64,000 nt of DNA from Novosphingobium sp. BW1 (GTDB lineage: Bacteria > Pseudomonadota > Alphaproteobacteria > Sphingomonadales > Sphingomonadaceae). Positions within the stretch are counted from its first letter, which is position 1, and every line of letters starts with the position of its first letter. Location of the stretch: positions 62,001 to 126,000 of the forward strand of contig NZ_VIRF01000058.1 of NCBI RefSeq assembly GCF_008107685.1. Direction: 5' to 3'. The translations under genes and the position numbers were made by a program. The notes beneath the pieces are model-generated. The model saw nothing but the letters and a program-made list of their open reading frames with translations, did no database searches and was not told where the DNA came from. This document shows positions 8,385 to 18,354 of this stretch, piece by piece.

Positions 8385-9728
8385 ATGGGACATCTTGACA
8401 TGCTTCGCTTGGCCCTGGCCGCCGGAACGGCGCTGGGCTTTACCTCCTCACCTGTGGCGGCGCAGGGGGACAACGCGGTCGCGCAGGCGATTTCGTCCGA
8501 TATGCCTGCGCTCATGGAGATCTACCGAGATCTGCATGCGCACCCGGAGCTCTCGATGCAGGAGACGCGCAGCGCCGGGATCATGGGCCGCGCCGCGCGT
8601 GAGGCCGGGTTCGAAGTGACCGAGGGCGTGGGCGGCACGGGCATCGTCGCTGTCATGCGCAACGGCGAAGGTCCCACGGTCCTCATCCGCGCCGACATGG
8701 ACGGCCTTCCCGTGACCGAGCAGACCGGCCTTCCTTTCGCTTCGAAGATGAAGGGCGTGTCCACTGCCGGGGTGGAAAGCGGCATCATGCACGCCTGCGG
8801 CCATGACACCCACATGACCGCCTGGATCGAGACGGCGCGGCTGCTCTCGGCCCGGCGCGAGGCATGGTCGGGCACGCTGGTTATGGTCGGCCAGCCTGCC
8901 GAGGAAATGGGGACCGGTGCCCGGGCGATGCTGGCGGACGGTCTTTATTCACGCTTTCCCAAGCCGGACTATGCGTTGGCCTTTCACGATTCGGCAGGTA
9001 TGGAAGCGGGCAAGGTCGGTGCGGCCGTGGGCTGGGCACTGGCGAATGTCGACAGCGTGGACATTCTTGTCAAGGGGCGCGGTGGGCACGGGGCCTATCC
9101 CCACACCACGATCGACCCGATCGTGCTGGCCAGTTCGATCGTCATGAAGCTGCAAACCCTCGCGTCCCGTGAGATCGATCCCAAGGAGTCGGTCGTGGTG
9201 ACTGTCGGCTCGTTCCACGCAGGCACCAAGCACAATGTCATTTCCTCCAGCGCCAAGCTGGAGCTGACTGTGCGCAGCTACTCGGATGAAACGCGAGCCA
9301 AGCTGCTGGAGGGTATCCAGCGGATTGCGCGCGGCGAAGCGCTTGCCGCCGGCGTTCCCGAAGAGGACCTGCCCGAGGTGAGCTGGAAGGAGCTCTATAC
9401 CCGTGCGACCTGGAACTCGCCGGAATTTACGGAAGAAACGCTGGGGCGGCTCCAGGCGAAGATGGGGGCCGACAACGTCGGCGAACTTTCGTCCGTGATG
9501 GGTGGGGAGGATTTTGGCGAATACCGCCGCGCCGATGAGGAGAACATCAAGTCGATCATCTTCTGGGTCGGCGGTGTGCCAGAGGCTGCCTACAAGGCTG
9601 CGCAGGACGGCGGCCCGCCCTTACCCTCGCTCCACAGTGCGTTCTGGGCGCCCGAAGCGGACAAGGTCATTGGCTCGGGCGCGGAGACGTTGACGCTCAC
9701 CGCGCTTGATATCCTGGGCAAGAAGTAG
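8385..9728 (+). CDS. Secreted M20-family amidohydrolase (IAA-amino acid/hippurate hydrolase type)
   Basis: This is a di-metal M20D peptidase that cleaves N-acyl amino acids. A signal peptide precedes Ala-Gln near residue 27, so it acts in the periplasm. Metal-site motifs are present: DMDGLPVTEQTGLPF, HACGHDTHM, the catalytic-Glu region PAEEMGTGARAM, the dimerisation-domain start GGHGAYPHTTIDP, and the C-terminal ligand motif MGGEDFGEY. The ATG at 8385 is used; a second ATG at 8400 would give a more usual signal peptide (MLRLALAAG). Neither has a strong ribosome site. The substrate is not determined by sequence. Confidence 0.9.
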   Translation: MGHLDMLRLALAAGTALGFTSSPVAAQGDNAVAQAISSDMPALMEIYRDLHAHPELSMQETRSAGIMGRAAREAGFEVTEGVGGTGIVAVMRNGEGPTVLIRADMDGLPVTEQTGLPFASKMKGVSTAGVESGIMHACGHDTHMTAWIETARLLSARREAWSGTLVMVGQPAEEMGTGARAMLADGLYSRFPKPDYALAFHDSAGMEAGKVGAAVGWALANVDSVDILVKGRGGHGAYPHTTIDPIVLASSIVMKLQTLASREIDPKESVVVTVGSFHAGTKHNVISSSAKLELTVRSYSDETRAKLLEGIQRIARGEALAAGVPEEDLPEVSWKELYTRATWNSPEFTEETLGRLQAKMGADNVGELSSVMGGEDFGEYRRADEENIKSIIFWVGGVPEAAYKAAQDGGPPLPSLHSAFWAPEADKVIGSGAETLTLTALDILGKK

Positions 9729-9751
9729 GCGCGCCTGTGGCTCTTGTTCGG

Positions 9752-10288
9752 TCAGCCAGCGGGCTGGCCGGATGAGGGCAGGGCGCCTATCGCTCGCAGA
9801 TCATCGGGGCCAAGGCGGATGGCAGGCAAGTCGCCGCGTTCCTCTTCGTTTAGGGCCAGCCATTCTTCGAGGGTCATACCCGCTGGGAGATTGGCTGGAG
9901 ACGCGGTCTGCGCGAGGGGGGATGTGGGCAGGAGGTCCGGGCCTGGTTCGTAGCCGGGCTCATGGCGCACCTCATGGGCCCGGGCATAAGACATCTCGCC
10001 CGATGGGATGGGGCGCCGCACCGGATCCGGGCTGAACTGTCCGGCCGTATCGCGCCGGGGGCGTATCGTGATGAGGTTCTTGGCCGCGCCTTTGGCGGCC
10101 TTGCCGATCGCATCCTCTGCGTCGGCCTCATGCGCAGCCGCGGCGGCGAGCGCCGCCTTGCTACGCTCGCCGTCGGCAAACACGGCCAGTAAGCCCGTGG
10201 CGACGAGCGTAATGGCCGCGAAGTGTACCGACATCTGCTTGAGCGAGAGTTTGCCGGCTGATGCGCGGCTGGTGCGAATTCCTGTCAT
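9752..10288 (-). CDS. Single-pass membrane protein of unknown function
   Basis: The 178-residue product starts MTGIRTSRASAGK at 10288. One membrane helix (VHFAAITLVATGLLAVFADG) lies at about residues 20-40, followed by an Ala-rich probable coiled segment and a Pro-rich tail with the acidic motif LEEWLALNEEERGDLPAIRLG. The frame continues upstream to 10423, but those residues look non-coding. It is divergent from the exopolysaccharide/PEP-CTERM regulatory run, and 297 bases separate them with no further gene visible. No family is recognised. Confidence 0.55.
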   Translation of the reverse strand: MTGIRTSRASAGKLSLKQMSVHFAAITLVATGLLAVFADGERSKAALAAAAAHEADAEDAIGKAAKGAAKNLITIRPRRDTAGQFSPDPVRRPIPSGEMSYARAHEVRHEPGYEPGPDLLPTSPLAQTASPANLPAGMTLEEWLALNEEERGDLPAIRLGPDDLRAIGALPSSGQPAG

Positions 10289-10585
10289 GGCAGGGCGGCA
10301 TTTACCGTGAGGCGCGTAACACCATGGTTTCCTCTCGTGGTTAGCATATGGTTTATGGCTGATCCGGGAAAAGCGCCGGGTGCCTTCGCGGGCGCTGTGT
10401 ATCGCTGTAAAATACGTCGACATCTCGCACGTGTCATAGGTCTGAATGCGCCCTGATCCGGGATTTGCGGCCTTGCGTCCAGCAGGCAGGCGGGTAGTGG
10501 TGTGTTAGTTTTACCGACAGTTTACGCCTTGAGGTTAAGCTGAGGTCACAAGTGTTAACGTGCGCAAGGATAGCGACCCGAGGCG

Positions 10586-11971
10586 ATGGTTCGGCTTTTC
10601 AAACACTACATCCCCTACGCGGTGATCCTGCTGTGTATCGTCGACTTCGCCTTGCTCGTACTGGCGAACGAGCTGTCCTGGCGCTTGCGGGCGCTGCAGA
10701 TTGGTATGGACATGGGCTCGCTCCTGGCGCGTATGGCCGCACACGGCGCTTTCGGGGCCGTGATGATCCTCGCGATGGTTTCGGTCGGCGTCTACGCGTC
10801 GGAGGCGCTTCGTTCCATGCGATTTGCTGCCGCGCGCCTGCTCGTCGCGGTCTCGCTGGGCGTGATTGCGCTGGCCTTCGTCGATTTTGTTGTCGCCGCC
10901 GAGCAGTTCTGGCGCTCCACCCTTGTCTATTCGATGGGCCTGGCAATCGTGCTGTTGATGGGCAACCGGCTCTTCTTCCACGCCGCCTTCGGATCGGCCG
11001 TGTTCCGGCGCCGCGTCCTGGTGCTGGGTTCGGGCGCGCGTGCGCGGCGCATTGAAGGACTCTCCAAGCGTCCGGAAAGCGGCTTCGCTGTCGTCGGTTT
11101 CGTCGATATGAACGAGGGGCCTCCGTTCGTGGAGGGGGCGATCCCGCGCGGCGAGATCGAGAACCTCACCCGCTTTGTCGAAAACCTGGGGATCAGCGAG
11201 GTTGTGCTGGCGCTGCAGGAGCGGCGCAACGCGATGCCGGTCAAGGACCTGCTGCGGATCAAGACCGCTGGCGTCCACGTCAACGATTTCTCCAGCCTTG
11301 TCGAGCGCGAGACCGGCCGGATTGATCTCGACACGGTTAATCCCAGCTGGCTGATCTTTTCGGATGGCTTTTCGTCGGGGCGGGCCGTTTCCGGCGCGGT
11401 CAAACGTCTCTTCGACATCGTTGCAAGTTCGTGCGTCCTGCTCCTGACCGGCCCGGTGGTCCTTGTCTTCGCGCTTCTCGTCAAACTCGACAGCAAGGGG
11501 CCGGCCTTCTACCGCCAGGCCCGTGTCGGCCTGTTCGGTGTTCCTTTCGATGTCATCAAATTGCGTTCGATGCGCAGCGATGCAGAAGTGGCGGGGGCGC
11601 AATGGGCGACCAAGGACGATCCCCGCATCACACGGCTTGGCCGGTTTCTGCGCAAGCTGCGGATCGATGAACTGCCGCAGGCATGGACGGTCCTCAAAGG
11701 GGAGATGAGCTTCGTCGGGCCCCGCCCGGAGCGACCCGAGTTCGTGGCCGATCTGGAAGCGCACATTCCCTTTTTTGCCGAGCGCCATATGGTCAAACCC
11801 GGAATTACCGGGTGGGCGCAAATCAACTATCCTTATGGCGCGTCGGTCGAAGATTCACGTAACAAGCTGGAATACGATCTTTATTACGCGAAGAATTACA
11901 CGCCCTTCCTCGACCTCCTGATCCTGTTGCAGACCTTGCGGGTCGTGATCTGGAGCGAGGGAGCTCGATGA
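10586..11971 (+). CDS. XrtA/PEP-CTERM-associated sugar transferase (EpsB-type)
   Basis: It is a polyprenyl-phosphate sugar-1-phosphate transferase that should start exopolysaccharide repeat synthesis at the inner membrane. Four N-terminal membrane helices (about residues 8-125) are followed by a nucleotide-binding-like CoA_binding_3 region (VLVLGSGARARRIE) and a C-terminal bacterial sugar transferase domain with KRLFDIVASS, the motif IKLRSMRSDAE, LRIDELPQ, GEMSFVGPRPERPEF and KPGITGWAQ. The 461-residue layout matches the TIGR03013-type enzyme found with exosortase systems. It overlaps the following prsK by four bases (ATGA), which shows coupling to the sensor pair. Confidence 0.88.
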   Translation: MVRLFKHYIPYAVILLCIVDFALLVLANELSWRLRALQIGMDMGSLLARMAAHGAFGAVMILAMVSVGVYASEALRSMRFAAARLLVAVSLGVIALAFVDFVVAAEQFWRSTLVYSMGLAIVLLMGNRLFFHAAFGSAVFRRRVLVLGSGARARRIEGLSKRPESGFAVVGFVDMNEGPPFVEGAIPRGEIENLTRFVENLGISEVVLALQERRNAMPVKDLLRIKTAGVHVNDFSSLVERETGRIDLDTVNPSWLIFSDGFSSGRAVSGAVKRLFDIVASSCVLLLTGPVVLVFALLVKLDSKGPAFYRQARVGLFGVPFDVIKLRSMRSDAEVAGAQWATKDDPRITRLGRFLRKLRIDELPQAWTVLKGEMSFVGPRPERPEFVADLEAHIPFFAERHMVKPGITGWAQINYPYGASVEDSRNKLEYDLYYAKNYTPFLDLLILLQTLRVVIWSEGAR

Positions 11972-14106
11972 TGGCCTGGAACAGCCCCGATATCTGGACG
12001 ACGATGACGATCGCGCTGGACCTGACGGGCGCCATTGCGACGGCGGCAGTCGGCCTCTCGCTGTGGCCACGGCGTCACCGGCTCGCCGGTGCGGGCGGCG
12101 CCGCGCTCTTCGCCCTGTTCCTGACCTCCTTGTGGAGCCTGTCGGTCGCGGCTGTCGCGGTGGGTACGGTGCCGCCGTTCCTGGCCTCGCTCTGCGAGAC
12201 CGCGCGCAACATGGGGTGGCTTTATGTCGTCTTTCGCCTGTTCAGCGGCGATGGACGTGACACCTCGCTTGCACCGATCCGTCCCGTCGTCATGGCGCTG
12301 TGCTTTGTCGAGGTACTGCACCTGGGCATCGACTATGTCGTGATGACTTTGCCGCTGCCTCTCGAATTGCGAGGCCTCGCGTTTGAATTCAATGTCCTGT
12401 TTCGGCTCCTGGTGACGGTGGGCGGTCTGGTCCTGGTCCACAATCTCTACGCGGGCTGTTCGCACGATGCGCGCCCGGCACTTCGCTGGCCCACGATTGG
12501 CCTGGCCGTGCTGTGGGCGTTCGATCTCAATCTCTACACGATCTCGTACCTTGCCGGGGCCTGGCCGCGCGAAGTGGCGGCCCTGCGTGCAGTGGCGACG
12601 GTGATCCTGGCGATGTTCATCGGTCTGTCGGTCGCGGCCAACCGGGACGAACTGAAAATCCGTCCTTCACGTGCGGTCACATTCCAGACCTTCTCGCTGC
12701 TGGTGATCGGAGCTTATCTGGTGGGGATGGTCGCCGTAGCGCAGTGGCTGTCCTATGCGGGCGGCAACTTCGCGCGTCTGCTTGAACTTGCCTTTCTCAC
12801 TCTGGCCAGCGCAATTGCGCTGGTGGTCCTGCCTTCGCGCAAGCTGCGCAGCTGGCTCAAGGTTACGCTGGCCAAGCACTTCTTCCAGCACCGCTACGAT
12901 TACCGTGAGGAATGGCTGCGCTTTACCCGGACCATCGGCAGCGGGGGCGAGAATGCCGCGCCGCTGGGTGAACGCGTGGTCAAGTCGGTGGCGGACCTCT
13001 TCGAGAGCCCTTCCGGACTTCTCCTTGCACCCGGTGAGCAGGGCGAGATGACGCTTGCGGCGCGCTGGAACTGGCCCGAGATCGAAGTGCCGGGGGTCGC
13101 GATGTCGCTGCAGAGCCAGTCGTACCTTGAACGGACCGGCTATATTGTCGATCTCGACGAGATGCGCGGCCGCAGCGCAGCCCCGGAGGTGCACAGGGCA
13201 TTCGAGATCCCGGAATGGCTCCGTACGGATGCGCGCAGTTGGGCGATCATTCCGCTCGTCCACTTCGAGCGCCTGGTCGGCCTTGTGGTGCTTGCCCGGC
13301 CGCAGTTCGCGCGCACCTTTGACTGGGAGGACCTCGATCTCCTGCGAGTCATCAGCCAGCAGGTGGCAAGCTACCTCGCGGAAAATGCCAGCCAGACTGC
13401 GCTGGCCGAGGCCAACCGGTTCGATGAATTCCATCGCCGCATCGCCTTCGTGATGCACGATATCAAGAACCTCGCGAGCCAGTTCAGCCTGCTCGCCCGC
13501 AACGCCGAATTGCACGCCGACAAGCCAGCTTTCCGCGCCGACATGCTGGTGACATTGCGCAATTCCTCGGAGAAGCTGAACGCGCTGATTGCCCGCCTCG
13601 GACGTTACGGCACTGGCGCGGTCGAGAAGCTGGAGAACATTCGCACCCGCGACATACTGGCCTCGGTCGGGACCAGTTTCCAGAACAGCGCGCAGTTCGT
13701 GGCGGTGGATTCGCCCGACCTGGAGATCACCGCCAATCGCCATTCGCTTGAACAGGTGCTGGTCCATCTCGTCCAGAACGGGATCGATGCAAGCACCCCG
13801 CACAGCCCGGTCTTCCTTTCGGTCGTTGCCGATGGTCTCCATGCCCGTTTCGAGGTGCTCGATTCCGGCTGTGGCATGTCTGCCGAGTTTGTGCGCAACG
13901 GTCTGTTCAAGCCTTTCGTGTCAACCAAAAGCGGAGGCTTCGGGATCGGCGCGTACGAGGCGCGTGAACTGGTGCGTGCGATGCGCGGCCGGCTCGACGT
14001 GGAATCGCGCGAGGGGTTGGGTTCGCGCTTCGTCGTGCGGATCCCGCTTAGCGAGGCGACCAATCTCTATCAGAACCTCACGAAGCATGATCAGAAAGTC
14101 GCGTGA
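11968..14106 (+). CDS. prsK: XrtA/PEP-CTERM histidine kinase PrsK
   Basis: The 712-residue sensor kinase has about eight N-terminal membrane helices (residues 8-290), a GAF domain (about 315-470) and a histidine kinase core. The H-box is FVMHDIKNLASQFSLL with His497. The ATPase domain has an N-box (LVHLVQNGIDAS), a G1 box (DSGCGMS) and a G2 box (GGFGIGAYEAREL). The domain order is that of the TIGR02916 family, which pairs with PrsR and controls PEP-CTERM protein and exopolysaccharide genes. It starts within the end of the sugar transferase gene and abuts prsR. The signal it senses is unknown. Confidence 0.88.
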   Translation: MMAWNSPDIWTTMTIALDLTGAIATAAVGLSLWPRRHRLAGAGGAALFALFLTSLWSLSVAAVAVGTVPPFLASLCETARNMGWLYVVFRLFSGDGRDTSLAPIRPVVMALCFVEVLHLGIDYVVMTLPLPLELRGLAFEFNVLFRLLVTVGGLVLVHNLYAGCSHDARPALRWPTIGLAVLWAFDLNLYTISYLAGAWPREVAALRAVATVILAMFIGLSVAANRDELKIRPSRAVTFQTFSLLVIGAYLVGMVAVAQWLSYAGGNFARLLELAFLTLASAIALVVLPSRKLRSWLKVTLAKHFFQHRYDYREEWLRFTRTIGSGGENAAPLGERVVKSVADLFESPSGLLLAPGEQGEMTLAARWNWPEIEVPGVAMSLQSQSYLERTGYIVDLDEMRGRSAAPEVHRAFEIPEWLRTDARSWAIIPLVHFERLVGLVVLARPQFARTFDWEDLDLLRVISQQVASYLAENASQTALAEANRFDEFHRRIAFVMHDIKNLASQFSLLARNAELHADKPAFRADMLVTLRNSSEKLNALIARLGRYGTGAVEKLENIRTRDILASVGTSFQNSAQFVAVDSPDLEITANRHSLEQVLVHLVQNGIDASTPHSPVFLSVVADGLHARFEVLDSGCGMSAEFVRNGLFKPFVSTKSGGFGIGAYEARELVRAMRGRLDVESREGLGSRFVVRIPLSEATNLYQNLTKHDQKVA

Positions 14107-15482
14107 TGAGTGATACTGCCGCAAAGTCGCTGCCCAAGCTCCTCATTGTCGAGGACGATGCCGGTCTCCAGGCGCAGCTCAAGTGGGCCTACGAGGACTT
14201 CGAGGTCATCGTTGCCGGTGACCGTCCCTCGGCGCTTGCCCTCCTGCGCGCCGAGGCGCCCGACGTGGTGACGCTCGACCTGGGGCTGCCGCCCGATCCC
14301 GATGGCACGAGCGAGGGGTTCGCCGTTCTCGACGAGATCATGGCGCTCAAGCCCGACACCAAGGTGGTCGTCGCCAGCGGCCATGGCGCACGCGAAAGCG
14401 CTCTCATGGCCATCGCGCGCGGGGCGTACGATTTCTACCAGAAGCCCGTCGACATCGATGCGCTGGGTCTTATCGTCCGCCGTGCGCTCCAGCTCCACAG
14501 GCTGGAGGAAGAGAACCGCCGCCTGTCCTCCAAGGTTGAGAAGGAGGAAAAGGTTCTGGGGCGGATGATTACCGCCGCACCCGAGATGCTCAAGGTCGCG
14601 CGCACCATCGAACGCGTCGCCAACACCAATGTCTCGGTCATGCTGCTGGGGGCGAGTGGGACCGGCAAGGAACTGCTTGCGCGCGGTCTGCACGATGCGA
14701 GCGACCGTGCACGCGGCGAGTTCGTCGCCATCAACTGCGCCGCGATCCCCGAGAACCTCCTGGAAAGCGAGCTGTTCGGGCACGAGAAGGGCGCCTTCAC
14801 CGGCGCGGTCAAGACGACGCCGGGCAAGATCGAGCAGGCAGGGGGCGGGACTCTGTTCCTCGACGAGGTAGGCGACATCCAGCTCCAGCTCCAGGTCAAG
14901 CTGCTGCGCTTCCTGCAGGAGCGCGTGATCGAGCGGGTCGGCTCGCGCGAATCGATTCCGGTTGACACGCGGATCGTGTGCGCCACCCACCAGGATCTCG
15001 ATGCGATGATCGCCGATGGCCGCTTCCGCGAGGATCTGTACTATCGCCTGGCCGAGATCGTCGTGCGCATTCCCAGCCTGGCCGAGCGCCCCGGCGATGC
15101 AACGCTGCTCGCCAAGACGTTTCTCGCGCGCTACGCGGTCGAGATGAATCCCAAGGTACGCGGCTTTGCCAGCGATGCTCTGGCCGCGATCGACGCCTGG
15201 CCGTGGCAAGGCAACGTGCGCGAGCTGGAGAACCGGGTGAAGCGCGCGGTGATCATGGCCGACGAGAAGCTCGTCTCGGCCAGCGACCTCGACCTCGCCG
15301 ATCCCGACGAGCAGGTTATCAATGCGCTCAACCTCAAGACCGCGCGCGAGCAGGCCGACCGAAAGGTGATCCGCCATGCCCTGGCGCGCAGCGAAGGCAA
15401 TATCTCCAGCACGGCCAAGATGCTCGGGATCAGCCGTCCCACGCTCTATGATCTTCTCAAGCAATACGACCTGCAGCCCTGA
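14106..15482 (+). CDS. prsR: PEP-CTERM response regulator PrsR, sigma-54 activator
   Basis: This is an NtrC-class activator. A receiver domain has phospho-acceptor Asp58 in VVTLDLGLP and Lys in YQKPVD. A sigma-54 AAA+ domain has the Walker A-like GASGTGKELLARGLH, GAFTGA at about 229-234 and GGTLFLDEVGDI. A C-terminal Fis-type helix-turn-helix ends NISSTAKMLGISRPTLYDLLKQYDL. The ATG at 14106 shares its first base with the prsK stop; a GTG one codon upstream is possible. Presence of GAFTGA means its targets should have sigma-54 promoters; I saw no convincing one in this window. Confidence 0.92.
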   Translation: MSDTAAKSLPKLLIVEDDAGLQAQLKWAYEDFEVIVAGDRPSALALLRAEAPDVVTLDLGLPPDPDGTSEGFAVLDEIMALKPDTKVVVASGHGARESALMAIARGAYDFYQKPVDIDALGLIVRRALQLHRLEEENRRLSSKVEKEEKVLGRMITAAPEMLKVARTIERVANTNVSVMLLGASGTGKELLARGLHDASDRARGEFVAINCAAIPENLLESELFGHEKGAFTGAVKTTPGKIEQAGGGTLFLDEVGDIQLQLQVKLLRFLQERVIERVGSRESIPVDTRIVCATHQDLDAMIADGRFREDLYYRLAEIVVRIPSLAERPGDATLLAKTFLARYAVEMNPKVRGFASDALAAIDAWPWQGNVRELENRVKRAVIMADEKLVSASDLDLADPDEQVINALNLKTAREQADRKVIRHALARSEGNISSTAKMLGISRPTLYDLLKQYDLQP

Positions 15483-15489
15483 TGCGCCG

Positions 15490-17292
15490 ATGACAGTGGG
15501 AAGAGTGCCGTGGGGGCGTGCCGCGCTGGTTTCGGTGCTGCTGGCGCTGTCTCCGCTACCCGGCAGCGGAGAGGGGCGCGGGCAGGAGCCGGTAGCCCCG
15601 TCCGCCCTCATCGGCGAGGCGCGCGCGGCGCTTACGCGCGGAGATGGCATCGCGGCCGAAATGAAACTGCGCGCCGCGCTTGGCAAAGGGGCAGCGCGCG
15701 GTGAGGTCGCGGCCTGGATGGGCGAGGCCTACCTCGCGCAAGGGCAGCTCGCCAAGGCGCGGACATGGTTGAAGGAGGGCGGGTTTGCCCCCGACAGCGC
15801 CGCGCGCGGCTGGCGCGCGCTGGCCCGCCTGGAACAACTTTCGGGCCACTACGAGGCCGGACACATGGCCTTCATGAAGGCACGCGCGCTAACCCCGGAC
15901 GACCCGGAGCTATGGGTCGAGATGGGGAGGCTGGATTACGTGCGCGGGGCCCACATGGACGCCATCGCTGCGGCGGACCATGCGCTCGAACTGGGACCGC
16001 ACAACGCCCGGGCCTTGCAGTTCAAGGGGCAGCTTGTGCGCGATCGCTATGGTCTTGCCGGCGCCTTGCCGTGGTTCGAGAAGGGCATCATGGCTGCGCC
16101 TTCGGATGCTTCGCTCCTGCTCGACTACGCGGCCACGCTGGGCGACCTGGGACGCGCCGGGCAGGCGGTAACGGTCACGCGGCGCGTGCTTGAACTGATG
16201 CCCGGAAATCCGCAGGCCTATTACCTTCAGGCGGTGATTGCCGCGCGCGCTGGAAATTTCGAGTTGGCCCGCAGCCTGCTTGCGGAGACGGAAGGCCAGC
16301 TCGATGCGGTGCCCGGTGTCCAACAGCTTCGCGGCATGGCCGAACTCGCGCTCGGCAATCCGCAGACCGCGATCGAGGCCTTCGAGGCGGTGCTGCGCCA
16401 GCGGCCCGACAGTCGCCGCACCAAGGAGCTGCTGGCCCGCGCGATCTATGAGGCCGGGCAGGTCCGTTTTGCAACGATGCGTTTCGGGCCGGATATTGCC
16501 CGCGACGAGGCTTCGCCCTACCTGCTTATCCAGGTCGCCCGGGCTTACGAGGTTCTGGGAAATCGCCAGAAGGCTGGCGAACTGCTGGATCGCGCCGCGC
16601 GCCCGGCACAGGCGCAGCTGCGTGTCGTCGGGCGGGGCGGGCCAATCGGTCGGCTGCTGGCCGAAGGGCAGGGGCGTGCGGCCGAACAGGCCGCCGAGGC
16701 GATGCGCCGCGAGAGACCCGGGTTCTTCGACAGTCAGGCGCTCGCCGGCGATGTCCAGCTGGCACTCGGCAATCCCGCTGCCGCGCAGGAGCGCTATACC
16801 CTTGCGACAAGGGTGCGCATGCCCCCCGGCCTGTTCCGCCGCCGCGTGGAGGCTTTTCTTCTCGCAGGCGATCTCAAGGGCGCGCAAGGCCTGGTGCAGG
16901 GCTATCTCGATCAGAATCCGCAGAGCCGCGTTGCCCTGCGCGCAGCGGCCGGGCTGGCGATGGCCAGCGGGGACTATCTGCGCGCGCACTCGATCCTGAC
17001 CTGGCTGCGCGACAACGGCAGTGCGCGTGATGTGCGCCTGCTCTGCGACCTGGCCCTCGTCGAGACGGGGCTGGGCAACATGCAGGAGGCGCGCGAGGCT
17101 GCACAGGCGGCCTACCGCCTCCAGCGCTCCAGCCCGGACGCCGCGCAGGCGCTCGGCTTTGCGCTGGCCACCTCGGAGGAGGCACCCGGCACCGCCCGCG
17201 CGCTTCTCGCCAAGGCGCGTAGCATGATCGGAGAGACCCCGCTCATCGCCGAAGGCGAAGCGCTGCTGGACGACGCGCCGAATGCCGGGTGA
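15490..17292 (+). CDS. PrsT-like TPR repeat protein of the XrtA/PEP-CTERM locus
   Basis: The 600-residue protein begins with a hydrophobic signal-like segment (GRAALVSVLLALSPLPGSG) and then consists almost entirely of tetratricopeptide-like helical repeats (for example AAWMGEAYLAQGQLAKARTWL and ELWVEMGRLDYVRGAHMDAI). It starts seven bases after prsR, in the position where the TPR protein PrsT normally sits. PrsT proteins are usually longer (about 900 residues) and are lipoproteins; no lipobox Cys is visible here, so this is either a short variant or a different TPR protein. A scaffolding role in export or polysaccharide assembly is inference. Confidence 0.72.
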   Translation: MTVGRVPWGRAALVSVLLALSPLPGSGEGRGQEPVAPSALIGEARAALTRGDGIAAEMKLRAALGKGAARGEVAAWMGEAYLAQGQLAKARTWLKEGGFAPDSAARGWRALARLEQLSGHYEAGHMAFMKARALTPDDPELWVEMGRLDYVRGAHMDAIAAADHALELGPHNARALQFKGQLVRDRYGLAGALPWFEKGIMAAPSDASLLLDYAATLGDLGRAGQAVTVTRRVLELMPGNPQAYYLQAVIAARAGNFELARSLLAETEGQLDAVPGVQQLRGMAELALGNPQTAIEAFEAVLRQRPDSRRTKELLARAIYEAGQVRFATMRFGPDIARDEASPYLLIQVARAYEVLGNRQKAGELLDRAARPAQAQLRVVGRGGPIGRLLAEGQGRAAEQAAEAMRRERPGFFDSQALAGDVQLALGNPAAAQERYTLATRVRMPPGLFRRRVEAFLLAGDLKGAQGLVQGYLDQNPQSRVALRAAAGLAMASGDYLRAHSILTWLRDNGSARDVRLLCDLALVETGLGNMQEAREAAQAAYRLQRSSPDAAQALGFALATSEEAPGTARALLAKARSMIGETPLIAEGEALLDDAPNAG

Positions 17293-17299
17293 GGGGCGT

Positions 17300-18175
17300 T
17301 CAGTCCTTCCGGGGCTGGTAGGTCTGCTCGGGTCCGGGAAAACTGCGCGCGCGCACTTCGCCCGCGTAAGTTGCCGCAGCGGTCTCGATCTCCTGGGCAA
17401 GGTTGGCATAGCGCTTCACGAAGCGGGGCACGCGCTCGAACAGGCCACACATGTCCTCGGTGACGAGCACCTGCCCGTCGCACTGCGCCGAGCCGCCGAT
17501 GCCGATGGTCGGACAGGCAATCGCCTTGGTGGCGGCAATCGCGATGGGCTCGACCACGCCCTCGATCACGACCGCGAAGGCCCCGGCCGCGTCGAGCGCC
17601 CTGGCATCTGCCACGATCTTCTGTGCCTCGGCGTCCGAGCGCCCGCGCGCATTGTAGCCCCCCAGCACGTTCACCGCCTGGGGGGTGAGGCCGACGTGGC
17701 CCATAACCGGGATGCCGCGCTGCGTCAGGAAGGCGACGGTTTCGGCCATGGCCTCACCGCCCTCCAGCTTGACCGCGGCGCAACCGGTCTCCTTCAGCAG
17801 GCGGGCCGCGTTGGCAAAGGCCTGCTCGGGCGACTGCTCGTAGGTGCCAAAGGGCATGTCGACGACAACCGCGGCGTGGTAGCTGCCGCGCACGACGGCG
17901 GCGCCATGGTTGATCATCATCTCCAGCGTGACGGGCACACTGGAGGACAAGCCGTAGATCACCTGGCCTAGGCTGTCGCCCACGAGCAGGAGGTCGCAGT
18001 GAGCATCGAGAAGCTGCGCCTGGCGTGCGGTGTACGCGGTGAGCATGACGATGGGCTCTGTCGTGACGCCATCATCCTTGCGGGCGCGGATGGCCGGGAT
18101 CGTCAGCCGCTTCATCGGCGCGGGCGTGGGATGGGCACGGCTGGTCGCCGTGTCGAGTTGGAACGTCGTGGACAT
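17300..18175 (-). CDS. panB: 3-methyl-2-oxobutanoate hydroxymethyltransferase
   Basis: It catalyses the first step of pantothenate synthesis, adding a hydroxymethyl group from methylene-THF to 2-oxoisovalerate to give ketopantoate. The 291-residue sequence has family motifs [58 protein letters not shown] and the C-terminal [18 protein letters not shown]. It has an N-terminal extension of about 20 polar residues. It converges with the prsT-like gene (seven bases apart) and diverges from the permease. panC is not in the window. Its substrate is also the valine precursor made by the ilv genes at 40-43 kb. Confidence 0.96.
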   Translation of the reverse strand: MSTTFQLDTATSRAHPTPAPMKRLTIPAIRARKDDGVTTEPIVMLTAYTARQAQLLDAHCDLLLVGDSLGQVIYGLSSSVPVTLEMMINHGAAVVRGSYHAAVVVDMPFGTYEQSPEQAFANAARLLKETGCAAVKLEGGEAMAETVAFLTQRGIPVMGHVGLTPQAVNVLGGYNARGRSDAEAQKIVADARALDAAGAFAVVIEGVVEPIAIAATKAIACPTIGIGGSAQCDGQVLVTEDMCGLFERVPRFVKRYANLAQEIETAAATYAGEVRARSFPGPEQTYQPRKD

Positions 18176-18354
18176 GGCCTCTCCTTTGGTGTGCCCGTTA
18201 TGTGCTGCGCCTCCTAGCGGGAGGTGAAACTTGGGGCAAATGGCATGTTTTGCGCGGATTCCTGTTTAAAGGCGGTCCATATGCCGTTTGCAGCTATTGC
18301 CTTGCGCGCGCCTTGGACTAGCTTGCGCCCATCAGCGAATTCAGGGATCCACGC

